Shown piece by piece: positions 49,679-58,029 of a DNA stretch of 64,000 nucleotides. Numbering within the stretch: the first letter of the stretch is position 1; every line of letters begins with the position of its first letter. Both the position numbers and the translations under genes were made by a program. The notes under the pieces are model-generated. The model worked only from the letters and a program-made list of their open reading frames with translations, searched no databases and had not been told where the DNA came from. The DNA lies in the NCBI GenBank assembly GCA_963792485.1, contig CAWBWL010000010.1, forward strand, positions 124,001 through 188,000, written 5' to 3'. The stretch is from JANOYJ01 sp963792485 (GTDB lineage Bacteria > Pseudomonadota > Alphaproteobacteria > Rhizobiales > Rhizobiaceae).

Positions 49679-51361
49679 ATGGCCGAGTTCAGATCCGACA
49701 TCGAAATTGCACGCGCCGCCAAGAAACAGCCGATCATGAAAGTCGGCGCCAAGCTTGGCATTCCGGAGGCAGATTTACTGCCTTATGGCCATGACAAGGC
49801 TAAGATTTCCGCCGAGTTTATCAAGGCGCAGCGCGGCAAGGCCGATGGCAAGCTCATTCTCGTCACTGCCATCAACCCGACGCCTGCGGGCGAGGGCAAG
49901 ACCACGACGACCGTCGGTCTCGGCGACGGGCTGAACGCCATCGGCAAGAAGGCGATTGTGTGCATCCGCGAAGCTTCGCTCGGGCCGAATTTCGGCGTCA
50001 AGGGCGGCGCGGCGGGCGGCGGCATGAGCCAGGTCGTGCCGATGGAGGACATGAACCTTCATTTCACCGGCGATTTCCACGCCATCACCACGGCTCATAA
50101 TCTCCTGTCGGCGCTGATCGACAATCACATTTACTGGGGCAATGAGCAGGGCATAGACGTGCGCCGCGTGGTCTGGCGCCGTGTCATGGACATGAATGAC
50201 CGGGCGCTGCGCGAGATCATCTGCTCGCTTGGCGGCGTCGCCAATGGCTATCCGCGCGAGGCCGGTTTTGACATCACGGTCGCCTCCGAGGTGATGGCGA
50301 TCCTCTGCCTGTCCAATGACCTCAAAGACCTGGAAAAACGCCTTGGCGACATCATCATCGCCTACCGCCGCGACAAGACCCCGGTCTATGCGCGCGACAT
50401 CAAGGCGGATGGGGCGATGACGGTATTGCTGAAAGACGCGATGCAGCCGAACCTGGTGCAGACGCTCGAAAATAATCCGGCGTTCGTCCATGGTGGCCCA
50501 TTCGCCAATATTGCCCATGGCTGCAATTCGGTGGTGGCGACGACAACGGCGCTGAAGCTCGCCGAATATGTTGTCACCGAAGCCGGTTTCGGCGCGGATC
50601 TTGGTGCGGAGAAAGTTCTTCGACATCAAATGCCGCAAGGCCGGTCTCAAACCCGCAGCGGCGGTGATCGTCGCGACCGTGCGCGCGATGAAGATGAATG
50701 GCGGGGTGAAGAAGGAGGATCTTGGCGCGGAGAACATCGCGGCGGTGAAAAAGGGCTGCGCCAATCTTGGGCGGCATATCGAGAACGTGAAGCAGTTCGG
50801 CGTGCCGGTCGTGGTGGCGATGAACCATTTCGTTTCGGATACGGACGAGGAAATCGCGGCGATGAAGGACTATGTCGCAGGCGATGGGCGCGGAGGCGAT
50901 CCTGTGCAAGCACTGGGCGCATGGCTCCAAGGGCATTGAGGAATTGTCGCGCAAGGTGGTCGAGCTTGCCGAGAGCGGCGCATCACAGTTCTCGCCGCTT
51001 TATCCGGACGATATGAAGCTGTTCGACAAGGTCAACACCATCGTCAAGCGCATCTACCGCGGCTCGGAAGCCATCGCCGACAAGTCCGTGCGCGACCAGC
51101 TGCATGCCTGGGAGGCGGCGGGTTACGGCCATCTGCCGGTGTGCATGGCGAAGACCCAATACTCGTTCTCGACCGACCCGAACCTGCGCGGCGCGCCGGA
51201 AGGCCACGTCGTGCCCGATCCGCGAAGTGCGGCTGGCGGCGGGGGCGGGATTTGTTGTCGTGGTCTGCGGCGAGATCATGACGATGCCGGGGCTGCCGAA
51301 GGTTCCGTCGAGCGAGAAGATTTTCTTGAATGAGCTGGGGCAGATTGAGGGGCTGTTTTAG
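49679..51361 (+). CDS. fhs: Formate-tetrahydrofolate ligase (FTHFS), frameshifted as sequenced
   Basis: About 560 residues, the normal length. The P-loop region ITAINPTPAGEGKTTTTVGL and PNFGVKGGAAGGGMSQVVPM lie in the intact N-terminal part. Shifts near 50611 (GAG AAG read as GAGAAAG), 50890 and 51218 move the later parts (KKEDLGAENIAAVKKGCANL, AILCKHWAHGSKGIEELS, AGFVVVVCGEIMTMPGLPKV) through three frames. All parts are conserved. It makes 10-formyl-THF from formate, THF and ATP in C1 metabolism. No riboswitch was recognised in the 205-bp upstream gap. Confidence 0.95.
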
Positions 51362-51369
51362 AGCAGTCG

Positions 51370-51401
51370 CCTTCTCCCCGCGTGGAGAACGCGGGAGAAG
51401 G
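51370..51401. repeat. Short palindrome after fhs
   Basis: CCTTCTCCCCGCG / CGCGGGAGAAGG with one bulged C and a 7-nt loop, 9 bp past the fhs stop. No T run, so more likely a Rhizobiales-type intergenic palindrome than an intrinsic terminator. Confidence 0.6.
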
Positions 51402-51434
51402 GAAGGCCGACGTCTGCGCGAGGCATAAGCAGGA

Positions 51435-51676
51435 CTACGCTCCCACTTTCGGCGCTGGATCACTGCGGTATTTTTCAATGACCCCTCTCACTTCTTCCGC
51501 GCTTGCAAACTCTCCCCGCTCCGCCTCCGCAAGGCCTGCCCTGATCTCGTCGAGCTGCCATTCGGCAAGTGCCTCAGAGGTTTCCGATGTCGCGGGGCCC
51601 GCAGGATGGTTTTTGATACGCTTTGGCAATTTCGCTGTCTCCCGCGTTCCACGATTCTTTTTAACATCTCAGCCAT
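51435..51676 (-). CDS. Orphan antitoxin-like protein, frameshifted near its start
   Basis: About 80 residues when one missing G near 51668 is restored: MAEM then VKKNRGTRETAKLPKRIKNH, followed by an acidic helical tail (LDEIRAGLAEAERGEFASAE, EEVRGVIEKYRS). The tail pattern is that of ParD/RelB-like antitoxins in which a helix wraps the toxin. No toxin gene is found on either side. It may act alone, or its partner was lost. Confidence 0.5.
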
Positions 51677-51948
51677 CGCTTGCAACCTGAAGTGACATTT
51701 CTTCTCCACGCGTCCTTTACTATTGCACGTTATGGTTTACGTATCGAATCAAGACGCACCAAGGCGTTGAAGAGATCACAGGCTGAGGGTTCCCCCTGCT
51801 TTGCCCGAGGACTGTGTTGCCTGACGAGGCGAGACTTGAGGGAGTCCGGATCATTCCGCCCGATCCGGACTCCTTCAAACTTTATTGGAATAGCCACGTC
51901 TGAGCTGGCCAGTTGATATCCGCGCCGATCCCCGCTATCACCCATCCC
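51677..51948. other. Intergenic region before trpL
   Basis: 272 bp without a supported gene. It contains a perfect 12-bp-stem hairpin at 51841-51873 (GGAGTCCGGATC/GATCCGGACTCC, 9-nt loop). No other structure was seen; the trp promoter must lie in its right half. Confidence 0.5.
51841..51873. repeat. Perfect 12-bp hairpin upstream of trpL
   Basis: GGAGTCCGGATC and its exact reverse complement around a 9-nt loop, followed by TTCAAACTTTATT. It could be a terminator for leftward or rightward transcripts or an operator-like site. Confidence 0.6.
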
Positions 51949-51993
51949 ATGAGCATTCTGAACACAGCAAATGCATGGTGGCGGGTCCGTTGA
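51949..51993 (+). CDS. trpL: trp operon leader peptide
   Basis: 14 codons: MSILNTANAWWRVR, with tandem Trp codons (TGGTGG) near the end. It stands before a terminator/antiterminator and trpEG, as in other Hyphomicrobiales. Ribosome stalling at the Trp codons when tryptophan is short would free the antiterminator. Confidence 0.88.
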   Translation: MSILNTANAWWRVR

Positions 51994-51995
51994 GA

Positions 51996-52064
51996 GCGGC
52001 CGTCTGAACGTGCGTGTTTGGAAACGAGGAATATGGCCGCAGCGGGAAAACCGGGCGGCCTTTT
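51996..52064 (+). terminator. trp transcription attenuator
   Basis: Strand 2 (GCGGCC, 51996-52001) can pair with strand 3 (GGCCGC, 52035-52040). Strand 3 pairs instead with strand 4 (GCGGCC, 52055-52060) to make a hairpin ending in TTTTGTTT. These are mutually exclusive structures, the classical attenuation design. Confidence 0.85.
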
Positions 52065-52107
52065 GTTTGGGGCGTCCGGCTCCCGGTGCAAAAGAGGGTA
52101 ACCGGAA

Positions 52108-54295
52108 ATGATCGATTCATCCGATGATGGGGCGCTGAACTATATCACAGGTGGCGGCATCTCCGTGCGGCGCATCTCGGTGCCCGCGCAATATGACGGG
52201 TGCGATTGACCGTTATATTGACGGGCTGAACGAGCGGCGCGGCGCAGTTTTCTCTTCAAACTATGAATATCCCGGACGCTATACGCGCTGGGATACGGCG
52301 ATCATTGATCCACCCATCATGATCTCGGCGCGCGGGCGTGAGATGGAGATTGAGGCGCTGAACGGACGCGGCGAAGTAATGCTCGGCTTTCTTAACGAAG
52401 GGCTGGCGGGCACGGCAGATGTGAACGTGCGTAACAAAACCTCCGTCAAGCTGTATCTGACCGTCGCCGAGCCGCAGGCGGTGCTGACCGAGGAGGAGCG
52501 CTCGCGCGTGCCTTCGGTGTTCACCGTGCTGCGGGCGATTGTGCAGCTTTTTTTCTCCAAACAGGATTCGGCGCTCGGGCTTTATGGCGCATTTGGCTAT
52601 GATCTGTGCTTTCAGTTTGATCCGATCAAATACACGCTGAAGCGTCCGGACGACCAGCGTGACCTCGTGCTGTTTCTGCCGGATGAAATTCTGGTGGTGG
52701 ATCATTTCAACGCCAAGGCATGGACGGATTGCTATGAGTTCGAGTTTGGCGGAAAGAGCACTGATGGATTGAAGCGCGAGACGAAGGCTGTTCCGTTCAA
52801 GCCATCCGAAAGTATTCCGGGGCGCGGCGATCATCTGCCGGGGGAATATGCGGAACTGGTGAAGAAGGCGATGGCCTCTTTCCAGCGCGGCGATCTGTTT
52901 GAAGTCGTGCCGGGACAGACATTTTATGAGCGCTGCGAGACCAAGCCTTCGGAGATTTCCAAGCGGCTGAAGGTGATCAACCCGTCGCCCTATTCGTTTT
53001 TCATCAATCTCGGCAATGCCGAATACCTGATCGGCGCCTCGCCGGAAATGTTTGTGCGCGTCAATGGACGGCGGATTGAAACCTGTCCGATATCCGGGAC
53101 GATCAAACGCGGCGAGGATGCGATTTCGGATTCCGAGCAGATACTGAAATTGCTCAATTCGAAGAAGGACGAATCCGAGTTGACCATGTGCTCGGACGTG
53201 GACCGCAACGACAAGAGCCGAGTGTGCGAGCCGGGCTCGGTTCGGGTGATCGGGCGGCGGCAGATCGAGATGTATTCGCGGCTGATCCACACGGTCGATC
53301 ATATAGAGGGGCGGCTGCGCGAAGATATGGACGCGTTTGACGGGTTCCTGTCTCACGCCTGGGCCGTGACCGTGACCGGCGCGCCAAAGCTGTGGGCGAT
53401 GCGGTTTATTGAAGAGAACGAGAAGTCGCCGCGCGCCTGGTATGGCGGGGCGATTGGCATGGTGCATTTCAACGGCGACATGAACACAGGCCTTACCTTG
53501 CGCACAATCCGCATCAAGGATGGCATTGCGCAAGTGCGGGCCGGAGCGACGCTGCTTTATGATTCCATTCCCGAAGAAGAAGAGGCGGAGACTGAATTGA
53601 AAGCGTCAGCGCTGGTTGCCGCCATCCGTGAGGCGCCAAAGGGCAACTCTGCCGCCAAGGCGGAAAGTGCGGCGCGCGTAGGCGAGGGTGTCAACATCCT
53701 GCTCGTCGATCATGAGGATTCCTTCGTCCATACCCTTGCCAATTACTTCCGCCAGACCGGCGCGACGGTAACCACTGTTCGCTCGCCGGTTTCGGAAGAG
53801 GTGTTTGACAAGGTCAAGCCGGACCTCGTCGTGCTCTCGCCTGGACCCGGCACGCCATCTGATTTTGACTGCGGCGCAACAATTGCAAAATCGCGTGCAC
53901 GCAAGCTTCCGATCTTCGGCGTCTGTCTCGGGCTGCAGGCTTTGGCCGAGGCCTATGGCGGGGAGCTGCGGCAATTGCACGTGCCGATGCATGGGAAGCC
54001 ATCGCGCATTCGTGTCAGCCGCAACGGTGTGATTTTTTCCGGATTGCCAAAGGAAATCACGGTTGGCCGCTACCACTCCATTTTTGCCGATCCCGTGCGC
54101 CTTCCCGATGCGCTGCGCGTGACGGCGGAGACCGAGGACGGCGTGATCATGGCGTTCGAGCACGAGAGCGAACCGGTGGCGGCGGTGCAGTTTCATCCCG
54201 AATCGATCATGACGCTCGGCGGAAATGCCGGGATGCGGATGATCGAGAACATCGTTGCGCATCTGCCGCGCAAGGCGAAGACCAAGGCGGCCTGA
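52108..54295 (+). CDS. trpEG: Anthranilate synthase TrpE-TrpG fusion, frameshifted near the start
   Basis: 728 residues when one extra G near 52198 is removed; this joins MIDSSDDGALNYITGGGISV to GAIDRYIDGLNERRGAVFSS. The TrpE part has SSNYEYPGRYTRWDT, FINLGNAEYLIGASPEMFVR, CPISGTIKRGEDAISDSEQI and LTMCSDVDRNDKSRVCEPGS. The C-terminal glutamine amidotransferase (from about 525) has LLVDHEDSFVHTLANYFRQT, the Cys in FGVCLGLQALAEAYGG and AVQFHPESIMTLGG. It converts chorismate and glutamine to anthranilate. The fusion is typical of Hyphomicrobiales. Controlled by the leader and attenuator just upstream. Confidence 0.95.
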
Positions 54296-54298
54296 GGA

Positions 54299-55204
54299 GT
54301 GCCGGCCGCGTCCATAAGGCAGCGTATGCAGCGCATGGCGCTGATCTCGATTGCCGTTGCGTTTATTGTGATGGGGCTCAAATACGCTGCCTATCATGTG
54401 ACGGGTTCAGTCGCGCTCTATTCGGACGCTCTGGAATCCATCGTCAATGTTATCACTGCTTTTGTCGCCTGGTATGCGATCACGCTCAGCTTCAAGCCGG
54501 AGGACTCAGACCATCCGTTCGGCCATCACAAGGCGGAGTATTTCTCCGCCGTGGTTGAAGGGGTGCTGATCGTCGTGGCGGCGCTGTTGATCGCGCATCA
54601 GGCATGGAACGCCTGGATGACACCCCCTGTATTTGAACAAACCAATACCGGTCTTGCGGTGAATGCCGTTGCCACCGTGATTAACGCGGTCTGGGCCGCG
54701 CTTTTGATGCGGGCGGGGCGGGCTTATAAGTCCCCAGCGCTGCTCGCCGATGGCAAACATATCTGGACGGATGTGTTGACATCAGTAGGCGTGCTCATCG
54801 GCCTGTCGCTGGCGATTGGTACAGGTCAGCTTTGGCTTGATCCGATCATGGCCTTACTCGTGGCGCTCAATATCTTGTGGCAGGGTTGGTTGGTGATCAA
54901 TTTCTCGGTTCAGGGCTTGATGGATCATGCCGTCGAGCCCCAGGAGGAGGCGCGGATACGCGCAGTCATCAGCGACAACGCCGATGGTGCTATTGAAGTG
55001 CATGATCTCAAGACCCGCGCCGCCGCCCGCGCCACTTTCATCGAGTTTCATTTGGTCGTGCCCGAAAATATGACGGTCAAGCAGGCGCATGACATTTGTG
55101 ACCGGATCGAGGACGCGGTGAACGCCTCCGTTCCGCATTCGCGCGTAACCATCCATGTCGAGCCGGAGGGCGAGGCGAAACATTCGGGCGTACTGGTCCT
55201 GTAA
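54299..55204 (+). CDS. Cation diffusion facilitator (CDF) transporter
   Basis: 301 residues from a GTG overlapping an AGGAG. Six membrane segments include IAVAFIVMGLKYAAYHVTGS, SDALESIVNVITAFVAWYAI with the metal-binding SDALES, PFGHHKAEYFSAVVEGVLIV and DGKHIWTDVLTSVGVLIGLS (HxxxD site). A cytoplasmic C-terminal domain follows (FIEFHLVVPENMTVKQAHDI, SRVTIHVEP). It exports Zn2+, Fe2+, Mn2+ or similar ions by proton antiport; the ion is not assigned. It begins 3 bp after trpEG. Confidence 0.92.
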   Translation: MPAASIRQRMQRMALISIAVAFIVMGLKYAAYHVTGSVALYSDALESIVNVITAFVAWYAITLSFKPEDSDHPFGHHKAEYFSAVVEGVLIVVAALLIAHQAWNAWMTPPVFEQTNTGLAVNAVATVINAVWAALLMRAGRAYKSPALLADGKHIWTDVLTSVGVLIGLSLAIGTGQLWLDPIMALLVALNILWQGWLVINFSVQGLMDHAVEPQEEARIRAVISDNADGAIEVHDLKTRAAARATFIEFHLVVPENMTVKQAHDICDRIEDAVNASVPHSRVTIHVEPEGEAKHSGVLVL

Positions 55205-55215
55205 GGTTGGTTGGC

Positions 55216-55857
55216 ATGAAGCGGAGCGGCACTTTGAGATGGCTGGAAATGCGCGGGCGAGCGCTGGCGCCGAACTGGCTGCGCTCCAGCTACCGGCTGG
55301 CGCGCTCGCTGACACCTGCGCCTTATTCGCGCGCTCTGCCACCTGAGCTCGTGGATGGCTGCGTGTTCTGCGCATCGCGCCTCCACATGATTGGCCATTT
55401 GCCCAAGGCGGGCCGGGTCATTGAGCTTGGCACTTACAAAGGTGATTTCGCGCGCCAGATCCTAGCCACAGCCGCCCCGCTCGAACTGCATCTTGTGGAC
55501 ATTGACTACACGCCGTTCAATCCGGAAGGACTTACGGGTCCGGAAGTGATGCGGCACGAGGGGCTGACGCACGAAGTGGTCTCGAGTTTTCCAGACGGCT
55601 ATTTTGACTGGGTCTATGTCGATGCGCTGCATGACTATGACGGCGTCATGCGAGACGCGCTTGCGGCGATGCCCAAGGTCAGGCCCGGCGGTTATCTCGC
55701 CTTCAATGATTTCGGACATATCGATGCATGGCTCGGCCGCTATGGCGTGCACCGGGCAGTCGTCGATGTGATGCTCGATCACCGCTGGCCTATGCGATAC
55801 TTCGCTTACGCAGAGACGGCGCTGTATGACGTCGCGCTGCAACGGCCACCGCTCTAA
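55216..55857 (+). CDS. Class I SAM-dependent methyltransferase-like protein
   Basis: 213 residues. The Rossmann-like core shows motif I GRVIELGTYKGDFARQIL, an acidic motif II (LHLVDIDYTPFNP), FDWVYVDALHDYDGVMRDAL and GGYLAFNDFGHIDAWLG. These fit class I methyltransferases of the MTase_24 type that act on small molecules or glycans. ATG 55216 is preferred to TTG 55207. It follows the CDF gene closely. Confidence 0.78.
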   Translation: MKRSGTLRWLEMRGRALAPNWLRSSYRLARSLTPAPYSRALPPELVDGCVFCASRLHMIGHLPKAGRVIELGTYKGDFARQILATAAPLELHLVDIDYTPFNPEGLTGPEVMRHEGLTHEVVSSFPDGYFDWVYVDALHDYDGVMRDALAAMPKVRPGGYLAFNDFGHIDAWLGRYGVHRAVVDVMLDHRWPMRYFAYAETALYDVALQRPPL

Positions 55858-55865
55858 AGCTTTCG

Positions 55866-55873
55866 TTAACCAT
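55866..55873 (+). promoter_or_regulatory. CtrA-type half-site upstream of the DUF2585 gene
   Basis: TTAACCAT 43-50 bp before the DUF2585 start. It is a single half-site, so only suggestive. Confidence 0.3.
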
Positions 55874-55915
55874 GCTTATGCAACTTCGGGAAGGGCAAGT
55901 CTCGGGGGGAATCAT

Positions 55916-56491
55916 ATGGCTTTGACGCGCAAACACACGCTGCTGGCGCTTGGGTTGATCGTTTTGACGGCAATCATCCTGCTTGCCATGGGCCGCGAGC
56001 CGATTTGCAAATGCGGTTACATCAAAGCCTGGCATGGCGTTGTCTTCTCCTCCGAGAATTCGCAGCATCTTGCCGACTGGTACACGCCCTCGCATATTAT
56101 TCACGGCTTCCTGTTTTACGGCCTGACCTGGCTGATCGGGCGCAATTGGTCTTTGGGGCTGCGGCTTGCCATTGCCATTGTCATTGAAGGCGGGTGGGAG
56201 ATTTTTGAGAACTCGCCCTTCATCATCAACCGCTACCGCGAATCCACGATCGCCTTCGACTATTTCGGCGACAGCGTCATCAATTCGGTGTTCGATGTCC
56301 TGTCGATGGTGCTCGGCTTCTTCTTCGCCTGGCGCGCGCCCGTCTGGGCGACTGTCGTGATCGCAATCGCGTTTGAGGCGTTCACTGGCTACATGATCCG
56401 GGACAATCTGACGCTCAATGTGATCATGCTGCTCTACCCGCTGGATGCGATCAAGGCGTGGCAGTCGGCGGTTGGTCCCGCGGGCGGCTGA
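55916..56491 (+). CDS. DUF2585 (UPF0314) membrane protein
   Basis: 191 residues from ATG 55916 behind GGGGGGA. Five to six hydrophobic segments (HTLLALGLIVLTAIILLAMG, PSHIIHGFLFYGLTWLIG, LRLAIAIVIEGGWEIFENS, VFDVLSMVLGFFFAWRAP). The DWYTPSHIIHGFLFY and EGGWEIFENSPFIINRYRES blocks identify DUF2585, found almost only in alphaproteobacteria. Function unknown. The 3' end overlaps the convergent DUF1801 gene by 41 bp. Confidence 0.88.
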   Translation: MALTRKHTLLALGLIVLTAIILLAMGREPICKCGYIKAWHGVVFSSENSQHLADWYTPSHIIHGFLFYGLTWLIGRNWSLGLRLAIAIVIEGGWEIFENSPFIINRYRESTIAFDYFGDSVINSVFDVLSMVLGFFFAWRAPVWATVVIAIAFEAFTGYMIRDNLTLNVIMLLYPLDAIKAWQSAVGPAGG

Positions 56492-56867
56492 CTTTTTTCT
56501 TCGAAGCGATGGAACGGGCCTCTTCGGCTTTGAACCGAGCTATTCTGACGATGAGGTCTTCAGGCACTGGTTCGTCCAGGGGAAGGCGGATTGTGCCTTT
56601 GCTGATTTCGTATTTTGCCAGTTCGCCGCCAAAGGCTTCCAGAAGCGCATCGCTGACCGGGTACAGCGAATAGTGGCTCTTCCACCCCGCGAAGAACATG
56701 AAAACGCGGCCATCTATGCGGAAGGCCGGGATCTGGTAGGAGATGGCCTCGATTGACTGAGGCACAGCGCGGCTTATGGCCGCGCGCACGAGGTCTAGCT
56801 TGGCGCGCGCCTCTGGCGGCTGGGCGGCGAGGTAGTCATCGATGGTGTCGAACCTTACGGAAGTCAA
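56451..56867 (-). CDS. DUF1801 (YdhG-like) protein
   Basis: 138 residues with the DUF1801 pattern: FDTIDDYLAAQPPEARAKLD, IEAISYQIPAFRIDGRVFMF, FAGWKSHYSLYPVSDALLEA and FPL-type end GTIRLPLDEPVPEDLIVRIA. The family includes iron-chaperone-like and YdhG proteins with unclear roles. Its 3' end overlaps DUF2585 antisense. It is divergent from the following hydrolase. Confidence 0.85.
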   Translation of the reverse strand: MTSVRFDTIDDYLAAQPPEARAKLDLVRAAISRAVPQSIEAISYQIPAFRIDGRVFMFFAGWKSHYSLYPVSDALLEAFGGELAKYEISKGTIRLPLDEPVPEDLIVRIARFKAEEARSIASKKKVSRPRDQPPTATP

Positions 56868-56943
56868 TGTCTTGTCCTTCGCGACCGAAGCTTTACCCTG
56901 CCATTGAATGTGCTAGTTTTCTCTCTTTAGTTCAATCGGGAGA

Positions 56944-57801
56944 ATGTTCATGTTCGCCAAGGCCGCACGTTTTTCTGCAGTTGCCGCTCTCCTTTTCGGT
57001 CTTGCGGTTTCGTCTGCCCTCGCGGCTGAAACAAGTGTCACGCTTGATGGTGGCATTGCAGGGACTTTGAATACGCCTGACGGCGTGGCGAATGCGCCTG
57101 CCGTTCTCCTGCTGCATGGTTTTGGCAGCTCAAAGGACGAAGTTGGCGGCATGTATGCGCGGGTCGCCAAAGCGCTCGCTGACAAGGGTATTGCCTCGCT
57201 CCGAATCGATTTCCGCGGCTTCGGCAAGAGTGATGGCGACACGGGCGCGACGACGGTTGATCTGCAAGTCGACGATGCGAAGACCGCCATGGCATTTCTC
57301 GGCAAGACGCAAGGGATCGACAAGGCGCGGATCGGGACGCTGGGCTTTAGTCTAGGCGGCGGGATTGCGATGATATTAGCGGGCGACATGCCGGGCGATA
57401 TCAAGGCGCTGGCCACATGGTCTTCCGTCGGGGACTTTCACAAGGACTTCATCGGCGTTTTGACGCAGGCCAATTTTGACAAGGCGGCCAAGGACGGTAT
57501 CGTCGGCGTCGATTTGGGCTGGCGGACGATCGCGTTGAAGAAGAGCTTTTTCGACAGCCTCGACATGCACGACCTGAATGCGTCGATGGGTAAATATCCG
57601 GGCGCTTATCTGGCAATCGCCGGGTCTAAGGATTTCTCCGCCGCTTATCCTGAAGGCTTCTCAAAGACTGCCACCGGGGCAATGAAAGAAGTGATGATCG
57701 TGCCAGAGGGCGACCATATTTATGGCGTGCTGGGACCGAACCAGACGATGGCGGATGGGGTCATCTCAAAAACCGCTGAATGGTTTGCCAACGCGCTTTA
57801 G
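56944..57801 (+). CDS. Secreted alpha/beta hydrolase
   Basis: 285 residues with a signal peptide (FSAVAALLFGLAVSSALAAE). An alpha/beta hydrolase core follows: oxyanion LLLHGFGSSKDEVGG, LRIDFRGFGKSDGDT, nucleophile elbow GTLGFSLGGGIAMILAG, Asp in AIAGSKDFSA and the catalytic His in VPEGDHIYGVLGP. It is a periplasmic or secreted esterase of unknown substrate. MFMFAK gives two possible ATGs two codons apart. Confidence 0.85.
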   Translation: MFMFAKAARFSAVAALLFGLAVSSALAAETSVTLDGGIAGTLNTPDGVANAPAVLLLHGFGSSKDEVGGMYARVAKALADKGIASLRIDFRGFGKSDGDTGATTVDLQVDDAKTAMAFLGKTQGIDKARIGTLGFSLGGGIAMILAGDMPGDIKALATWSSVGDFHKDFIGVLTQANFDKAAKDGIVGVDLGWRTIALKKSFFDSLDMHDLNASMGKYPGAYLAIAGSKDFSAAYPEGFSKTATGAMKEVMIVPEGDHIYGVLGPNQTMADGVISKTAEWFANAL

Positions 57802-57840
57802 GATATTGCATCGCATTGCAGGCTCGTTTATCGTCAAATC

Positions 57841-57921
57841 ATGACTTTGACCGGCAACAAGACCGAAAAATTGAACCTCGCCGCGCTGCTCCTGCTTACC
57901 AGCGGCTGCCGGGCTCGTTGA
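57841..57921 (+). CDS. Leader peptide of leuA
   Basis: 26 codons containing LNLAALLLLTSGC, with four consecutive Leu codons and further Leu nearby, just ahead of a terminator and leuA. This is the expected design for leucine attenuation. The ribosome binding site is poor, which lowers confidence. Confidence 0.7.
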   Translation: MTLTGNKTEKLNLAALLLLTSGCRAR

Positions 57922-57958
57922 GGAGCGTCCGGTTGCCGCTGCGCTGACCGGCTCCTTT
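57922..57958 (+). terminator. Candidate leu attenuator
   Basis: GGAG...CCGGT / ACCGG-CTCC hairpin followed by TTT, directly after the leader stop. An alternative pairing of AGCGGC (57901-57906, within the leader) with GCCGCT (57935-57940) would block it. The T run is short. Confidence 0.55.
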
Positions 57959-58029
57959 ACAAACCATCCCATTAACGCCAAGAAACGGCTGCGGATTGCC
58001 CGAGGCAGACGCGCCGCAGGAATTCAGCG

